A DNA stretch of 64,000 bases, taken from NCBI RefSeq assembly GCF_016758255.1, contig NZ_QYAD01000002.1, positions 248,001 to 312,000 of the forward strand, written 5' to 3'. The stretch is from Leucobacter chromiireducens subsp. chromiireducens. GTDB taxonomy: Bacteria > Actinomycetota > Actinomycetes > Actinomycetales > Microbacteriaceae. This document shows positions 29,672-37,943 of the stretch, piece by piece (position 1 is the first letter of the stretch; every line of letters starts with the position of its first letter). Below the pieces are notes generated by a model. It was not told the origin of the DNA, ran no database searches, and saw only the letters and a program-made list of their open reading frames with translations. A program made the translations under genes and the position numbers.

Positions 29672-31114
29672 CTACGCGGCTGACGACGCCTGGGGAGACG
29701 TGAGTGCGGGGATGCCGAGTGGCACCTCGAGCACTCCTTCGAGCGCCTCAGCGATGCCGAGCAGCGCGAAATCTGCGCCGTGTGGGCCAGCGATCTGCAC
29801 TCCGATGGGGTGCCCAGCCGTGCTGCGAGCCATGGGGAGCGCCACTGCCGGCTGACCGGTCTGGTTGAACCACGCGGTGTAGTTCGCATGGAAGAGGAGC
29901 GGCTGTGTGGGATCGGGGCCAAACGAGTCGGCTGCAAAACGGTGCACGCCCATGACCGGTGAGACAACGATGTCGTAGCTTGCCACCCGTTCGGAGACGC
30001 GCGCGGCAACCGCCGACAGATGCTCGAAGTCGAGGAAGTAGTCGGTGGCCCGGAGTTGCGACCCAGACTCTGCCCAAGCACTGATCACGGGGAGAAGATC
30101 GTCCTGGCGGTCGGTGGGGCAGCCTGAGCGCTCGGCGATGCAGCGCGTCATGAGGCACCGGTCGAGTGCGGCAAAGTCGAGCTCGGTGATCGCTGGTGTG
30201 AAGTCTTCCAAGATGGCCCCGTTCGCGCGGAGTACCTCGAGGAACCGGTGAAACGCAGTGTTCGTTTCGCTGTCCATGTGCGGCCCATACCCGGGGCTCT
30301 CCATTACACCGACGCGGAGTCCACGCAGGGCAGCGGGTGTCCAACCACTCGACGCCGCGGAGGCGAGCAGCGCCGCGTGCACGCCGGAGGGGGAGTTAGG
30401 GAGCGGCCGCGACAGCTGATCGCTTGGGTGCGGGGCTCCGACGACCTCAAAGAGTTCGCGCGCCGCGCGCACCGTGCGCGCCATTGGTCCCGCGGAGCGC
30501 CAAGTGCTCGCGGGCGCATAGGCCAGGGCGCCCTGCGTGGGTTTGAGGGCGACAAGCCCACAGTGTGCAGCGGGGAGGCGCACACTCCCGGCGATGTCAG
30601 TGCCGAGCGCTGAGTGGCCGACGCCCGCGGCAACCGCCGCCCCCGCGCCTGAGCTCGAACCCCCGGGGGATGCCGATAGATCCCACGGATTGCGGGTGAT
30701 CCCAAACTGCGAGCTGAGCCCGGCAGCAAGGAGCCCATAGTCGGGCATCGTCGTCTTCCCGACAATGATCGCTCCTGCCGCGCGCAAGCGTGACACGGGA
30801 ACCGAATCCGAGGGAGAGAATGCGCCCGGGTGGGTCGCGCTGCCGTGCCAGCGGGGAAGATCCCGCACGTGGAAACTATCCTTCACTGTGACGATGGATC
30901 CCGCTAAAGGTCTGCCAGAATGGACCTTTTCATTGACGTGAGTCTGTGCCGCCGCAGCCTCGCGTGCCGCAGGGGTATTGAGTGCCGAGAATGCGTTCGT
31001 GGCCGCCTGAACCTGCTCGGCACGCGCAAACTGCAGCTCATAACTTTTCTCTGAAAGTGGCTGATTTAGGCCGATTTCTTGCGGATCAACGAACGAATCG
31101 TGCTGACTCATCAT
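29672..31114 (-). CDS. Amidase-signature family hydrolase
   Basis: This 480-residue enzyme has the amidase catalytic set: Lys in SIVTVKDSFHVRD, the loop SPGGSSSGAGAAVAAG and the nucleophile region GTDIAGSVRLPAAHCGL. It hydrolyses an unidentified amide to acid and ammonia. It is divergent from a GntR regulator whose gene starts a run of urea-family channel, kinase pair and carbamoylase, so it is probably part of the same nitrogen-scavenging module. The ATG at 31114 follows GAGGGG. A 7+7 inverted repeat (30906-30929) is embedded in its coding sequence near the 5' end. The gene has locally lower GC there than its neighbours. Confidence 0.87.
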   Translation of the reverse strand: MMSQHDSFVDPQEIGLNQPLSEKSYELQFARAEQVQAATNAFSALNTPAAREAAAAQTHVNEKVHSGRPLAGSIVTVKDSFHVRDLPRWHGSATHPGAFSPSDSVPVSRLRAAGAIIVGKTTMPDYGLLAAGLSSQFGITRNPWDLSASPGGSSSGAGAAVAAGVGHSALGTDIAGSVRLPAAHCGLVALKPTQGALAYAPASTWRSAGPMARTVRAARELFEVVGAPHPSDQLSRPLPNSPSGVHAALLASAASSGWTPAALRGLRVGVMESPGYGPHMDSETNTAFHRFLEVLRANGAILEDFTPAITELDFAALDRCLMTRCIAERSGCPTDRQDDLLPVISAWAESGSQLRATDYFLDFEHLSAVAARVSERVASYDIVVSPVMGVHRFAADSFGPDPTQPLLFHANYTAWFNQTGQPAVALPMARSTAGHPIGVQIAGPHGADFALLGIAEALEGVLEVPLGIPALTSPQASSAA

Positions 31115-31161
31115 GTGCATTCCCCTCTGCGGTGAAGGTCGAGTGTGCCTGGCGAAGATTG

Positions 31162-31220
31162 CCTCTAGACACGGAGTGTAGCGGTGAATATATACTTGCC
31201 GAAACCCCCGCTCAGCGGGT
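31162..31220 (+). promoter_or_regulatory. Candidate promoter and GntR-type site upstream of the gntR gene
   Basis: TATACT (31191-31196) is a plausible -10, with TAGACA (31166-31171) 19 bases upstream as a -35. CCTCTAGACA (31162-31171) resembles the TGTCTAGACA-like operators of HutC/GntR proteins, and CCCGC-TCA-GCGGG (31207-31219) is a short palindrome near the expected transcript start. Assignment is by appearance only. Confidence 0.35.
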
Positions 31221-31255
31221 AAATGGTCCAAAATATCGAACCTTTGGAGGCGGAG

Positions 31256-31990
31256 ATGGAGATCAGAGATCGGCTCTCTCACATGGTGGAGCGTCTGCGT
31301 TTGCAGGGCGAATCCAAGCTCCCCTCCGAGCGTGAGCTCGCCGAGCAACTGGGGGTCTCCCGCGGCTTGGTGCGCAAGGAGCTCGCCAGTCTCGTCTCGG
31401 CGGGACAGATTGAACAGCGCGTGGGGCGCGGGGGCGGTAGCTACATCCGTGAGGTGGGGGTGAACGCCTATGTCACTTCCGGGGCAGGGCGCGCTCCGTT
31501 TACGGTCTCGCGCTCGCTCAATGCGGTCGTTGGCGTGCCCACGTTTCTGGTTGATCAGGGGTACCAGCCCAGCACCCGAATCCTTCGCGCCGAAGAGCGT
31601 GACGCGGTCGAGAGCGAGCGCACCCAGCTTGCGCTCGAGCCGGGCGCGCGAGTGGTCACCATTCGCCGACTTCGCTCTGCGAACGAGGTGCCGCTGTCGC
31701 TCGAAGACATGACGCTTCCGGCCCACATTTTTCCCGACATTCTCTCCCGAGACCTGAGCTCGATCTATGAGCTCATGGCGGGCGAGTATGGCACTCCCGT
31801 TGTCACCGCGCAGGAACGAATCGGGATCGGCGAGGCCACACCTTCCGCTGCGTACCTGCTGCGCGTCTCGCCCGGCACCCCGCTCTTTGACATCGAGCGT
31901 GTCGCGCTCGATGCTGCAGGACGGCCGATCGAGCTTTCTCGCGACCTGTTCCGCTCAGACATCACCAGGCTGACCGTGACGAGTCACTAG
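31256..31990 (+). CDS. GntR-family (HutC/UTRA) transcriptional regulator
   Basis: The 244-residue protein has an N-terminal GntR winged helix (LPSERELAEQLGVSRGLVRK) followed by a UTRA effector domain (TRILRAEERDAVESER, VVTIRRLRSANEVPLSLEDM and a closing PIELSRDLFRSDI). UTRA regulators bind small metabolites such as sugar phosphates, histidine-pathway or amine compounds. ATG 31256 follows GGAGG with a five-base gap; an ATG at 31223 has no ribosome-binding site. It is divergent from the amidase and precedes the urea-family channel by 64 bases, so it most likely controls both sides. Confidence 0.92.
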   Translation: MEIRDRLSHMVERLRLQGESKLPSERELAEQLGVSRGLVRKELASLVSAGQIEQRVGRGGGSYIREVGVNAYVTSGAGRAPFTVSRSLNAVVGVPTFLVDQGYQPSTRILRAEERDAVESERTQLALEPGARVVTIRRLRSANEVPLSLEDMTLPAHIFPDILSRDLSSIYELMAGEYGTPVVTAQERIGIGEATPSAAYLLRVSPGTPLFDIERVALDAAGRPIELSRDLFRSDITRLTVTSH

Positions 31991-32000
31991 ACCCACCACC

Positions 32001-32034
32001 GCGCAGCACGCCGCACTGGCGCGGACTGCTGCGC
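32001..32034 (+). other. Hairpin between gntR and the channel gene
   Basis: GCGCAGCA (32001-32008) pairs with TGCTGCGC (32027-32034), and the 18-base loop can pair further. There is no U-tract, so it may be a weak attenuator or an mRNA processing element separating the regulator from the structural genes. Confidence 0.4.
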
Positions 32035-32054
32035 CCAACCTTGAGGAATCAACG

Positions 32055-33158
32055 ATGATTCACACTCCTGTCCACCCTCTTGACCGGTTCTCGGGAACAT
32101 TCCGGGCAACCGAGCACATCGATCAGGCGAACGCCGCACTGGGTGTGCTCGATAGCGCATTCCGTGGAATTGGCCAGATTTTTCTCATCAACAACCCGCT
32201 CACCGGGCTGGCACTACTCCTCGCCATCACCACCCAGTCAGTTTGGGCCGGAACGCTCCTCCTCGGGGGTGCGCTCATCTCCACGCTCACAGCACTTCTG
32301 CTTGGCTACGACTCCAGCGTGGTGCGACTTGGTTTCTTTTCATTCAACGGAGCGCTCTTCGGGGTGCTCGGCGCGGTGTTCCTGCAGGGCGAGTGGGTGC
32401 TCGGCAACGCCGTGTTCACACTCCTCGCTGCGGCGATCTCGGTTCCGATCATGCAGGCCACCATCGAGGTGCTCGTTCTGCGTTTCGACGCACCTGCGCT
32501 GTCACTCACCTTTGGTCTGCTGGGCTTGCTCGTGCTGTTGCTCGCCCCAGCCACCGCACACGGGAATGGCAATATGTCAATCCTGCAGCCGGTGCAGCGC
32601 TTCGCACACGCGCCAGATCCGGTGCTGCGCGCCGCAGTCGACGGTCCGCCGGTCGACGCGCTCTCTGGGCTCGTCAACGCGACCTTCCGAGGCATCGGAC
32701 AGGTCGTGCTCATGGATTCGGTGCTCGCCGGCGTGCTGATCGTCATCGGCATCGCCCTCGCCACTCGCGTGGGTGCCATCATGGCGGTGCTCGGCTCGCT
32801 CACCGGGGCGCTCGCAGGCCAGGCCATCGGCGCAGACGGCTCTGAGATCTACCACGGCCTCTGGGGCTACAACGGCGCAGTTGTCGCGGTGGGATTGTTT
32901 GGCGTGATCCTGGTGCCGAGCGTGCGCGCATTCATCGCGACGATTGTTGCCGCAGCTGCATCGGCTCTGCTGTACGGGGCGCTCACCCAGTTCCTCGCAC
33001 CCTACGGGATCATTCCGCTCAGCCTGCCGCTCGTCATCGTCATCATCGGCGCCGTGCTTGCCCTTCGTGCGAGCCGCATCGGTGTGATCCCCATTCCCGA
33101 CTACTCAAACGCTGAGCATCAGCTCCGCACCCGCGCTCTGGAAAGGACACTCTCGTGA
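32055..33158 (+). CDS. Urea-transporter family channel (UT)
   Basis: The 367-residue membrane protein is built from two homologous halves, each opening with the UT signature: FRGIGQIFLINNPLTGLALL in the first half and FRGIGQVVLMDSVLAGVLIV in the second. Each half also has the loop with FSFNGALFGVLGAV or LWGYNGAVVAVGLF. These features define the trimeric urea-channel family, which passes urea or similar small amides down a gradient. No urease or urea carboxylase gene is present here, so the permeant may be another small amide or ureido compound. It starts a run of four genes whose reading frames all touch or overlap. Confidence 0.9.
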   Translation: MIHTPVHPLDRFSGTFRATEHIDQANAALGVLDSAFRGIGQIFLINNPLTGLALLLAITTQSVWAGTLLLGGALISTLTALLLGYDSSVVRLGFFSFNGALFGVLGAVFLQGEWVLGNAVFTLLAAAISVPIMQATIEVLVLRFDAPALSLTFGLLGLLVLLLAPATAHGNGNMSILQPVQRFAHAPDPVLRAAVDGPPVDALSGLVNATFRGIGQVVLMDSVLAGVLIVIGIALATRVGAIMAVLGSLTGALAGQAIGADGSEIYHGLWGYNGAVVAVGLFGVILVPSVRAFIATIVAAAASALLYGALTQFLAPYGIIPLSLPLVIVIIGAVLALRASRIGVIPIPDYSNAEHQLRTRALERTLS

Positions 33159-34099
33159 CCCGTTGGCAGGACAACATTGATGATTGGGCGCATGGCTTCG
33201 ACGTCGAAGCCATCACCTGGGGCGGCCCGGTTGCTCAGGTCCCTTCCCCCAGCTGGTGGGCTTCGGACAGCGCACTGATCGCCGGTGAGTGCCCCGATTT
33301 TGGCCCCGTGCTCTTGAAGAAGCTCTCCCGGCACGCCTGGTCATGGCGTAATCGCGACAACCTCATCGCGGCAGCGACTGCGGCGGGCGAGGCGGGAATT
33401 GGCCCCAAGATTTACGCGGCCGACAGCGAGCTTGGCGTGCTGCTTGAGGAACGACTCAGCCCCGAGTGGCGAGTGGGGCGCCTCGATCTCTTCCGCGACG
33501 CACGGCTGCGGCAGCGTCTCCACGAGGCTCGCGCGCAGTTCGCGCAGTTGGACATCCCGCTCTCCACACGCAGTCCACTCATTGAGCTGCTCCAACTGCT
33601 CGATGAGTGCGACGATCGCGGAATTGATGTGGATCCGCGAGTGCGAGAGCTCGCCGCCTACGTCGCGGGCTTTCGCGCGCCGCTCCTCGCATACCGCCGA
33701 ACCGTCGAGATGCGGCCGTCGCAAGGCGAGGGCACCGTGTCGAACATCATGGTGAATCCTGCGGGTGAAGTGCGTCTCGTGGGGTGGGGCTCTGCCGCGA
33801 GTCTCTCGGCGGTGCACGACCATGCGGTGCTGGTGGCGGAAGCGTGTCCCGGGGCACTCGACATTGATGACTTCATCTCCGAGCTCGCGCCCGAAGCGGA
33901 AGCGCGCGATCGCGCGGTCATCAAGCTCATCGCGGGGATCGAACACCTGCGCTGGGCGGTGCTCACCCGGCTCCGTTCTGGAACCGATCCGGACGTCAAC
34001 CTCGATTCGATCAAGTATGGGCTCTGGCGAATGACGTTTGCCGAGCTGCTGTTCTCTGACCCCGACACCCGTACCGAACTGGAAGGAGCGCTCGCATGA
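33155..34099 (+). CDS. Choline-kinase-like pseudokinase
   Basis: This 314-residue protein resembles the kinase encoded next, most clearly in the C-terminal segment (DSIKYGLWRMTFAELLF against YFKYGSWKLYRTFW). It has lost the phosphotransferase catalytic residues. Where active members have HxDxxxxN, it reads SQGEGTVSN (residues 189-197), and the metal-binding IDFD is VGWGS (209-213). The glycine-rich GGxTN loop is also missing, although a Lys pair remains at 55-56. It is therefore unlikely to transfer phosphate and may be a regulatory or scaffolding partner of the adjacent kinase. It overlaps both neighbours by four bases, so the two are made together. I know of no assigned function. Confidence 0.75.
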   Translation: MTRWQDNIDDWAHGFDVEAITWGGPVAQVPSPSWWASDSALIAGECPDFGPVLLKKLSRHAWSWRNRDNLIAAATAAGEAGIGPKIYAADSELGVLLEERLSPEWRVGRLDLFRDARLRQRLHEARAQFAQLDIPLSTRSPLIELLQLLDECDDRGIDVDPRVRELAAYVAGFRAPLLAYRRTVEMRPSQGEGTVSNIMVNPAGEVRLVGWGSAASLSAVHDHAVLVAEACPGALDIDDFISELAPEAEARDRAVIKLIAGIEHLRWAVLTRLRSGTDPDVNLDSIKYGLWRMTFAELLFSDPDTRTELEGALA

Positions 34100-35019
34100 C
34101 CACCATCACGCTTCCCGAACCTCTCCGCGCAGCCATCGCCAAGAACCCAGAATGGGCCGGTCTCGATGTGGCGGTTGACCCGGTATTCGGCGGCATCACC
34201 AACGAAAACTTCCGACTGCGGATCGGCGACAGCCAGCCGATCTTCGCGAAGGTGCCCGGGCTGGGCACCGAGAAGTTCATCAACCGAGACACGGCGAACC
34301 AAGCCGCGCGCCAGGCTGCAGCAGCCGGGATCAGCCCTCAGGTGCTGTTCTACGACGCAAGCAGCGGCATTGAGTTTTCCGAGTTCGTGGCAGATGGGTT
34401 CCGCACTGCGACGACACTCGACTTTCAGCGCGCTGACGTGTGTCGAGGCGTCATGGATACCTACCGTCGTTGGCACGGCACCCCGCTGCTCAGTGAGACC
34501 AAAACCATGGTGGACATGGTCGAGGAACACCTCGCGCAGGTCGAGGAAGACGGGATTCCGCTCCCGGACTGGTCGGCCGATGTGTTGCGCAACTATCGCG
34601 AAGCGGTCGACGCATTCATGGTGTCCGGGCTCGAACTGGTGCCGGCCCACAACGACCCCATGCCCGGCAACTTCCTCATCGATGATGCGGCCAACGTCAC
34701 GCTGATCGACTTCGACTACGCCGCGAACAACGAGGCAAGCTTCGAGATCGGTCTGATCCTCACCGAGATGTTCGTGGACATCGATCGTTCCCGCGAACTT
34801 GTCGCCGAGTACCGCGGCGAGCATGACGAGCGGTTCTTCGCACGCGCCATGCTCTCGCGCATGATCGCCGACACGAAGTGGGGCCTCTGGGGGCTGATCA
34901 ACGCCCACGCGCGCGATGAGGACTTCGACTACTTCAAGTACGGCTCCTGGAAGCTCTATCGCACGTTCTGGATCTCACGGCGACCCGAATACCGGCAGTG
35001 GTTGGACGCGGCCCGCTAA
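34096..35019 (+). CDS. Choline/ethanolamine-kinase-like phosphotransferase
   Basis: The 307-residue protein has an intact choline-kinase/aminoglycoside-phosphotransferase core: the nucleotide loop GGITNENF (32-39), Lys52 in FAKVPG, the catalytic HNDPMPGN (185-192) and the metal-binding IDFDYA (204-209). The family phosphorylates hydroxyl groups of choline, ethanolamine, thiamine, sugars or antibiotics. GGxTNxxF and HNDxxxxN are closest to the choline/ethanolamine branch, so an amino alcohol is a reasonable but unproven substrate. It overlaps the pseudokinase gene by four bases and its stop codon shares a base with the start of the carbamoylase gene. Confidence 0.85.
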   Translation: MTTITLPEPLRAAIAKNPEWAGLDVAVDPVFGGITNENFRLRIGDSQPIFAKVPGLGTEKFINRDTANQAARQAAAAGISPQVLFYDASSGIEFSEFVADGFRTATTLDFQRADVCRGVMDTYRRWHGTPLLSETKTMVDMVEEHLAQVEEDGIPLPDWSADVLRNYREAVDAFMVSGLELVPAHNDPMPGNFLIDDAANVTLIDFDYAANNEASFEIGLILTEMFVDIDRSRELVAEYRGEHDERFFARAMLSRMIADTKWGLWGLINAHARDEDFDYFKYGSWKLYRTFWISRRPEYRQWLDAAR

Positions 35020-36266
35020 TGTCCGAGCAGACCGCCGATGCAGTGCTCCTCCAGCTATTCGACGAGCTCTTCGCAGAGTTCTCGGAGATCGGCCGCGCGA
35101 ATGACACGGGGCTGCACCGTCTCGCGTTCAGCGCGGCCGACGCCGAAGTGCGGGCGGCCTTCCGGGCGCGCTGCGCTGCGCTCGGCTTGCACGCGCACAC
35201 TGACGAGATCGGCAACCAGTTTGCGCTTGCCCGGCCGCCGGTGCCAGGCGACCGCACGGTGCTGCTCGGCTCCCACCTCGACAGCCAGCCCGACGGTGGG
35301 CGATTCGACGGCCAGCTCGGCGTTGCCGCCGCGCTGGCCGTCGTGGCCGAGGCCGCTCACACCGAGGTACCGCAGGGAACAAACCTGGGCGCTGTGAACT
35401 GGGCCAATGAAGAGGGAGCCCGTTTCCAGCCCAGCGTGATGGGAAGCAGCGTGTTCACTGGGCAGCTCTCACTTGCCGAGGCACTCGCCGCGAGCGATGC
35501 AGAGCACACGCTGCTCTCCGATGAGCTGGTGAGCCGCGCACTCGCGGGCACCTCCGCGCTCCCGGCCACTGTCGCCGCCTACGCGGAGCTGCACGTGGAG
35601 CAAGGCGCTCGGCTTGAACGAGACGGTGCCGAGCTCGGAATCGTGGACCGCACCTGGGCCGCTCACAAAGCTGACGTGCGTGTGCACGGGGTACAAACAC
35701 ACACGGGACCGACCCCCATGGCGCTCAGAGTCGATGCGCTCGCGGCTGCCGCGAGACTCATCGCCCTGCTGCGTGAACTCGGGCTCGCGGATCCCGATGA
35801 TCGTCTCCACACCGCAGCGGCGTGGATGCGCATCACTCCGAATTCGCCCAATGCGACGCCGTCGCTCGTCGAGTTCAAAGTGGAACTGCGAAGCCCAGAG
35901 GAGGAGCGGCTACACGCGGCGCGGGCAGCCCTCGTTACAGCGGCGCAAGAGATTGAGCGTGGCACTGGGGTGCAGTGCGACTTCGGCGCGTGGTCAGAAC
36001 GGCGGGCGGCAAGTTTTGATCCCGATCTGGTTGCGCTTGCCACAGCGACCGCAATCTCAATGGGGATCCGCGCACAGCGCATGCCCACGATTGCGGGCCA
36101 CGATGCGGTGATCATGAACGCGGCCGGTGTGCCAACCGTGTTGCTCTTCACGCCCAGCGCGGAGGGCATCACGCATCACGCCGCGGAGTACACCGAACCT
36201 GCTGATCAGCACCGTGGGGTGCGCGCGCTCGCCGCAGTGGCGCGTGCGCTGCTGGCGCGGGTTTAG
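35019..36266 (+). CDS. M20-family Zn-dependent amidohydrolase (N-carbamoyl-amino-acid hydrolase type)
   Basis: The 415-residue enzyme belongs to the hydantoinase/carbamoylase branch of the M20 peptidases. Metal ligands are visible in GSHLDSQPDGGRFDGQLG, WANEEGARF and ELHVEQGARLE, with THTGPTPM in the dimerisation lid and SAEGITHHAAEYT near the C-terminus. Members cleave N-carbamoyl amino acids, ureidopropionate or allantoate to ammonia, carbon dioxide and an amine. Its stop codon overlaps that of the convergent GntR gene. In this operon it would release nitrogen from a ureido compound, which agrees with a urea-type channel for uptake. ATG 35019 overlaps the kinase stop (TAATG), implying translational coupling. 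Confidence 0.9.
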   Translation: MSEQTADAVLLQLFDELFAEFSEIGRANDTGLHRLAFSAADAEVRAAFRARCAALGLHAHTDEIGNQFALARPPVPGDRTVLLGSHLDSQPDGGRFDGQLGVAAALAVVAEAAHTEVPQGTNLGAVNWANEEGARFQPSVMGSSVFTGQLSLAEALAASDAEHTLLSDELVSRALAGTSALPATVAAYAELHVEQGARLERDGAELGIVDRTWAAHKADVRVHGVQTHTGPTPMALRVDALAAAARLIALLRELGLADPDDRLHTAAAWMRITPNSPNATPSLVEFKVELRSPEEERLHAARAALVTAAQEIERGTGVQCDFGAWSERRAASFDPDLVALATATAISMGIRAQRMPTIAGHDAVIMNAAGVPTVLLFTPSAEGITHHAAEYTEPADQHRGVRALAAVARALLARV

Positions 36267-37006
36267 CGCGCCGGCTCAGACGGGTTCGAGAAGAAGCCGC
36301 GGAGCAGCGCGGTGGAGCCCTCGACGTGTTCGAGCATTGCCTCCGCGGCCGAGTCCGGACGGCCGGTGAGGATCGCCGTCACGATTGCCTCGTGCTGCGA
36401 GTTCGAGTGGGCAAGGTTCGGCCGCAGCAGCGGGATCCCGTCAAGCAGCGCGTTGACGCGGGTGCGCAGGTTCGCAACGAGCGGTACCAGGCTGGGCGAG
36501 CCAGAAAGCTCCGCGATCAGCAGGTGCAGGCGCGAGTCGAGGCGCCGGTGCTGCGTATCGTCGGCGGCAGCGCACTCCTCGAGCGCCCGGCCGAGCGACT
36601 GCCGCTCCTCAGCGCTCAACTCGCGCGCAGCGGCCTCGCGCGCGGCGCCGACCTCGAGCACGCGCCGCAGGGGAGCGAGATCCTCCACCTCTTCCGCGCC
36701 GAGGGCAGGTGCGACGACACCGAGGGCCGAATCCCGCGGCAGCTCGTCCACCACGAACGTGCCGCCGTAGCGGCCACGGCGTGACACCACGTAGCCCGCA
36801 TCCGCGAGCGTCGCCAATGCGTCGCGCACGGTGTCCCGACTCACCTTCAGCATGGTCGCCAGCTCGCGCTCGGCAGGGAGCCGCGATCCAGGGCTGATGA
36901 GGCCGAGACGGACCGACTGGAGGAGCCGCTGCATCGTCTCCTCGTACGCGTTCGTGGGCCGCACACCACGAACGAGGAGCTCGAAACCATCGTGTGTCAG
37001 GTCCAT
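36263..37006 (-). CDS. FadR-type GntR transcriptional regulator
   Basis: The 247-residue protein has a GntR winged helix (LPAERELATMLKVSRDTVRD, then ALATLADAGYVVSRRGRYGG) and an all-helical FCD ligand domain (RRVLEVGAAREAAARELSAE and HSNSQHEAIVTAILTGRPDS). FCD regulators respond to carboxylic acids and amino acids, often through a bound metal. It is the last gene of the minus-strand operon synthetase - hydrolase - aldehyde dehydrogenase - SDR, so it is its likely pathway-specific repressor. ATG 37006 follows GAGGAG. Its 3' end overlaps the stop codon of the convergent carbamoylase gene. Confidence 0.93.
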   Translation of the reverse strand: MDLTHDGFELLVRGVRPTNAYEETMQRLLQSVRLGLISPGSRLPAERELATMLKVSRDTVRDALATLADAGYVVSRRGRYGGTFVVDELPRDSALGVVAPALGAEEVEDLAPLRRVLEVGAAREAAARELSAEERQSLGRALEECAAADDTQHRRLDSRLHLLIAELSGSPSLVPLVANLRTRVNALLDGIPLLRPNLAHSNSQHEAIVTAILTGRPDSAAEAMLEHVEGSTALLRGFFSNPSEPAR

Positions 37007-37085
37007 CGAGCTCCTCGTCGGGGTGTGCGGCGCGAACGCACCGGGCCAGCGCGGCCGCGCCGGGTCTCGTAGCGAGTGTACGCGG

Positions 37086-37892
37086 CTAGGAGAGCGGCGT
37101 CGTGTAGGCGCTGCTGATGCCGCCGTCCACGAGGAACGTCGACGCCGTAATGAAGGAGGAGTCGTCGCTCGCGAGGAACGCGACGGATGCGGCGAGCTCC
37201 TCCGGGCGGGCAAAGCGGCCGAGCGGCACATGGACGAGGCGGCGCTCAGCGCGCTCGGGATCGCTCGCGAACAGCTCCTGGAGGAGCGGCGTATTCACCG
37301 GCCCCGGGCAGAGCGCGTTCACGCGGATGCCCTGGCGCGCGAACTGGACGCCGAGCTCACGGGTCATTGCAAGGACGCCGCCCTTCGACGCGGTGTACGA
37401 AATCTGCGAGGTGGCCGAGCCCATCACGGCGACGAACGACGCGGTGTTGATGATCGATCCGCTGCCCTGCTTCGTCATGTGGCGAAGCGCCGCGCGCGAG
37501 CAGAGGTAGACGCTCTTCAGGTTGACGTCCTGCACCTTCTGCCAGGCCGGGAGTTCGGTGGTTTCGATCGAGTCATCGTCGTCGGGGGAGATGCCGGCGT
37601 TGTTGAACGCGATATCGACCGAGCCGTACTCGCGCGCAGCGGTATCGAACAGGTTGTCGACCTGATCCTGGTCGGTGACGTTGACCTGCACGAAGAGGCC
37701 CTCAACGGCCTCGGCAGCGGCCTGGCCGCTCGTGGGATCCATGTCGCCGATGACAATCTTCGCACCCTCGGCGCGCATGCGCTTCGCAGTGGCGAGGCCG
37801 ATCCCGCTGCCGCCGCCGGTGATGACGGCGACCTTGCCGGCAAGACGCTGCGTGAGATCGATGGGGGTGATGTCGCTCATGGTGGTGCTCAT
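37086..37892 (-). CDS. Short-chain dehydrogenase/reductase
   Basis: The 268-residue NAD(P)-dependent enzyme has the cofactor motif TGGGSGIG, the NNAG strand motif, and the catalytic Ser with YTASK. Asp (IGDMD) follows the second strand, which favours NAD over NADP. The substrate is not readable from sequence. Its place in an operon with a gamma-glutamyl-amide synthetase, an aldehyde dehydrogenase and a gamma-glutamyl hydrolase, and the absence of an amine oxidase, suggest it oxidises the alcohol of a gamma-glutamylated amino alcohol to the aldehyde. The start could be 37892 or, four codons later, 37880. Confidence 0.9.
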   Translation of the reverse strand: MSTTMSDITPIDLTQRLAGKVAVITGGGSGIGLATAKRMRAEGAKIVIGDMDPTSGQAAAEAVEGLFVQVNVTDQDQVDNLFDTAAREYGSVDIAFNNAGISPDDDDSIETTELPAWQKVQDVNLKSVYLCSRAALRHMTKQGSGSIINTASFVAVMGSATSQISYTASKGGVLAMTRELGVQFARQGIRVNALCPGPVNTPLLQELFASDPERAERRLVHVPLGRFARPEELAASVAFLASDDSSFITASTFLVDGGISSAYTTPLS

Positions 37893-37943
37893 TTCTCGTG
37901 CAATGCCCGTGTGAGCGGGCGGGAGGAGTGGAAAAGGAAAGGG

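Noticed and set aside
32055-36266. Conventional urea utilisation locus
   Set aside because: Only the channel is urea-like. No urease subunits, nickel accessory genes, urea carboxylase or allophanate hydrolase are seen.
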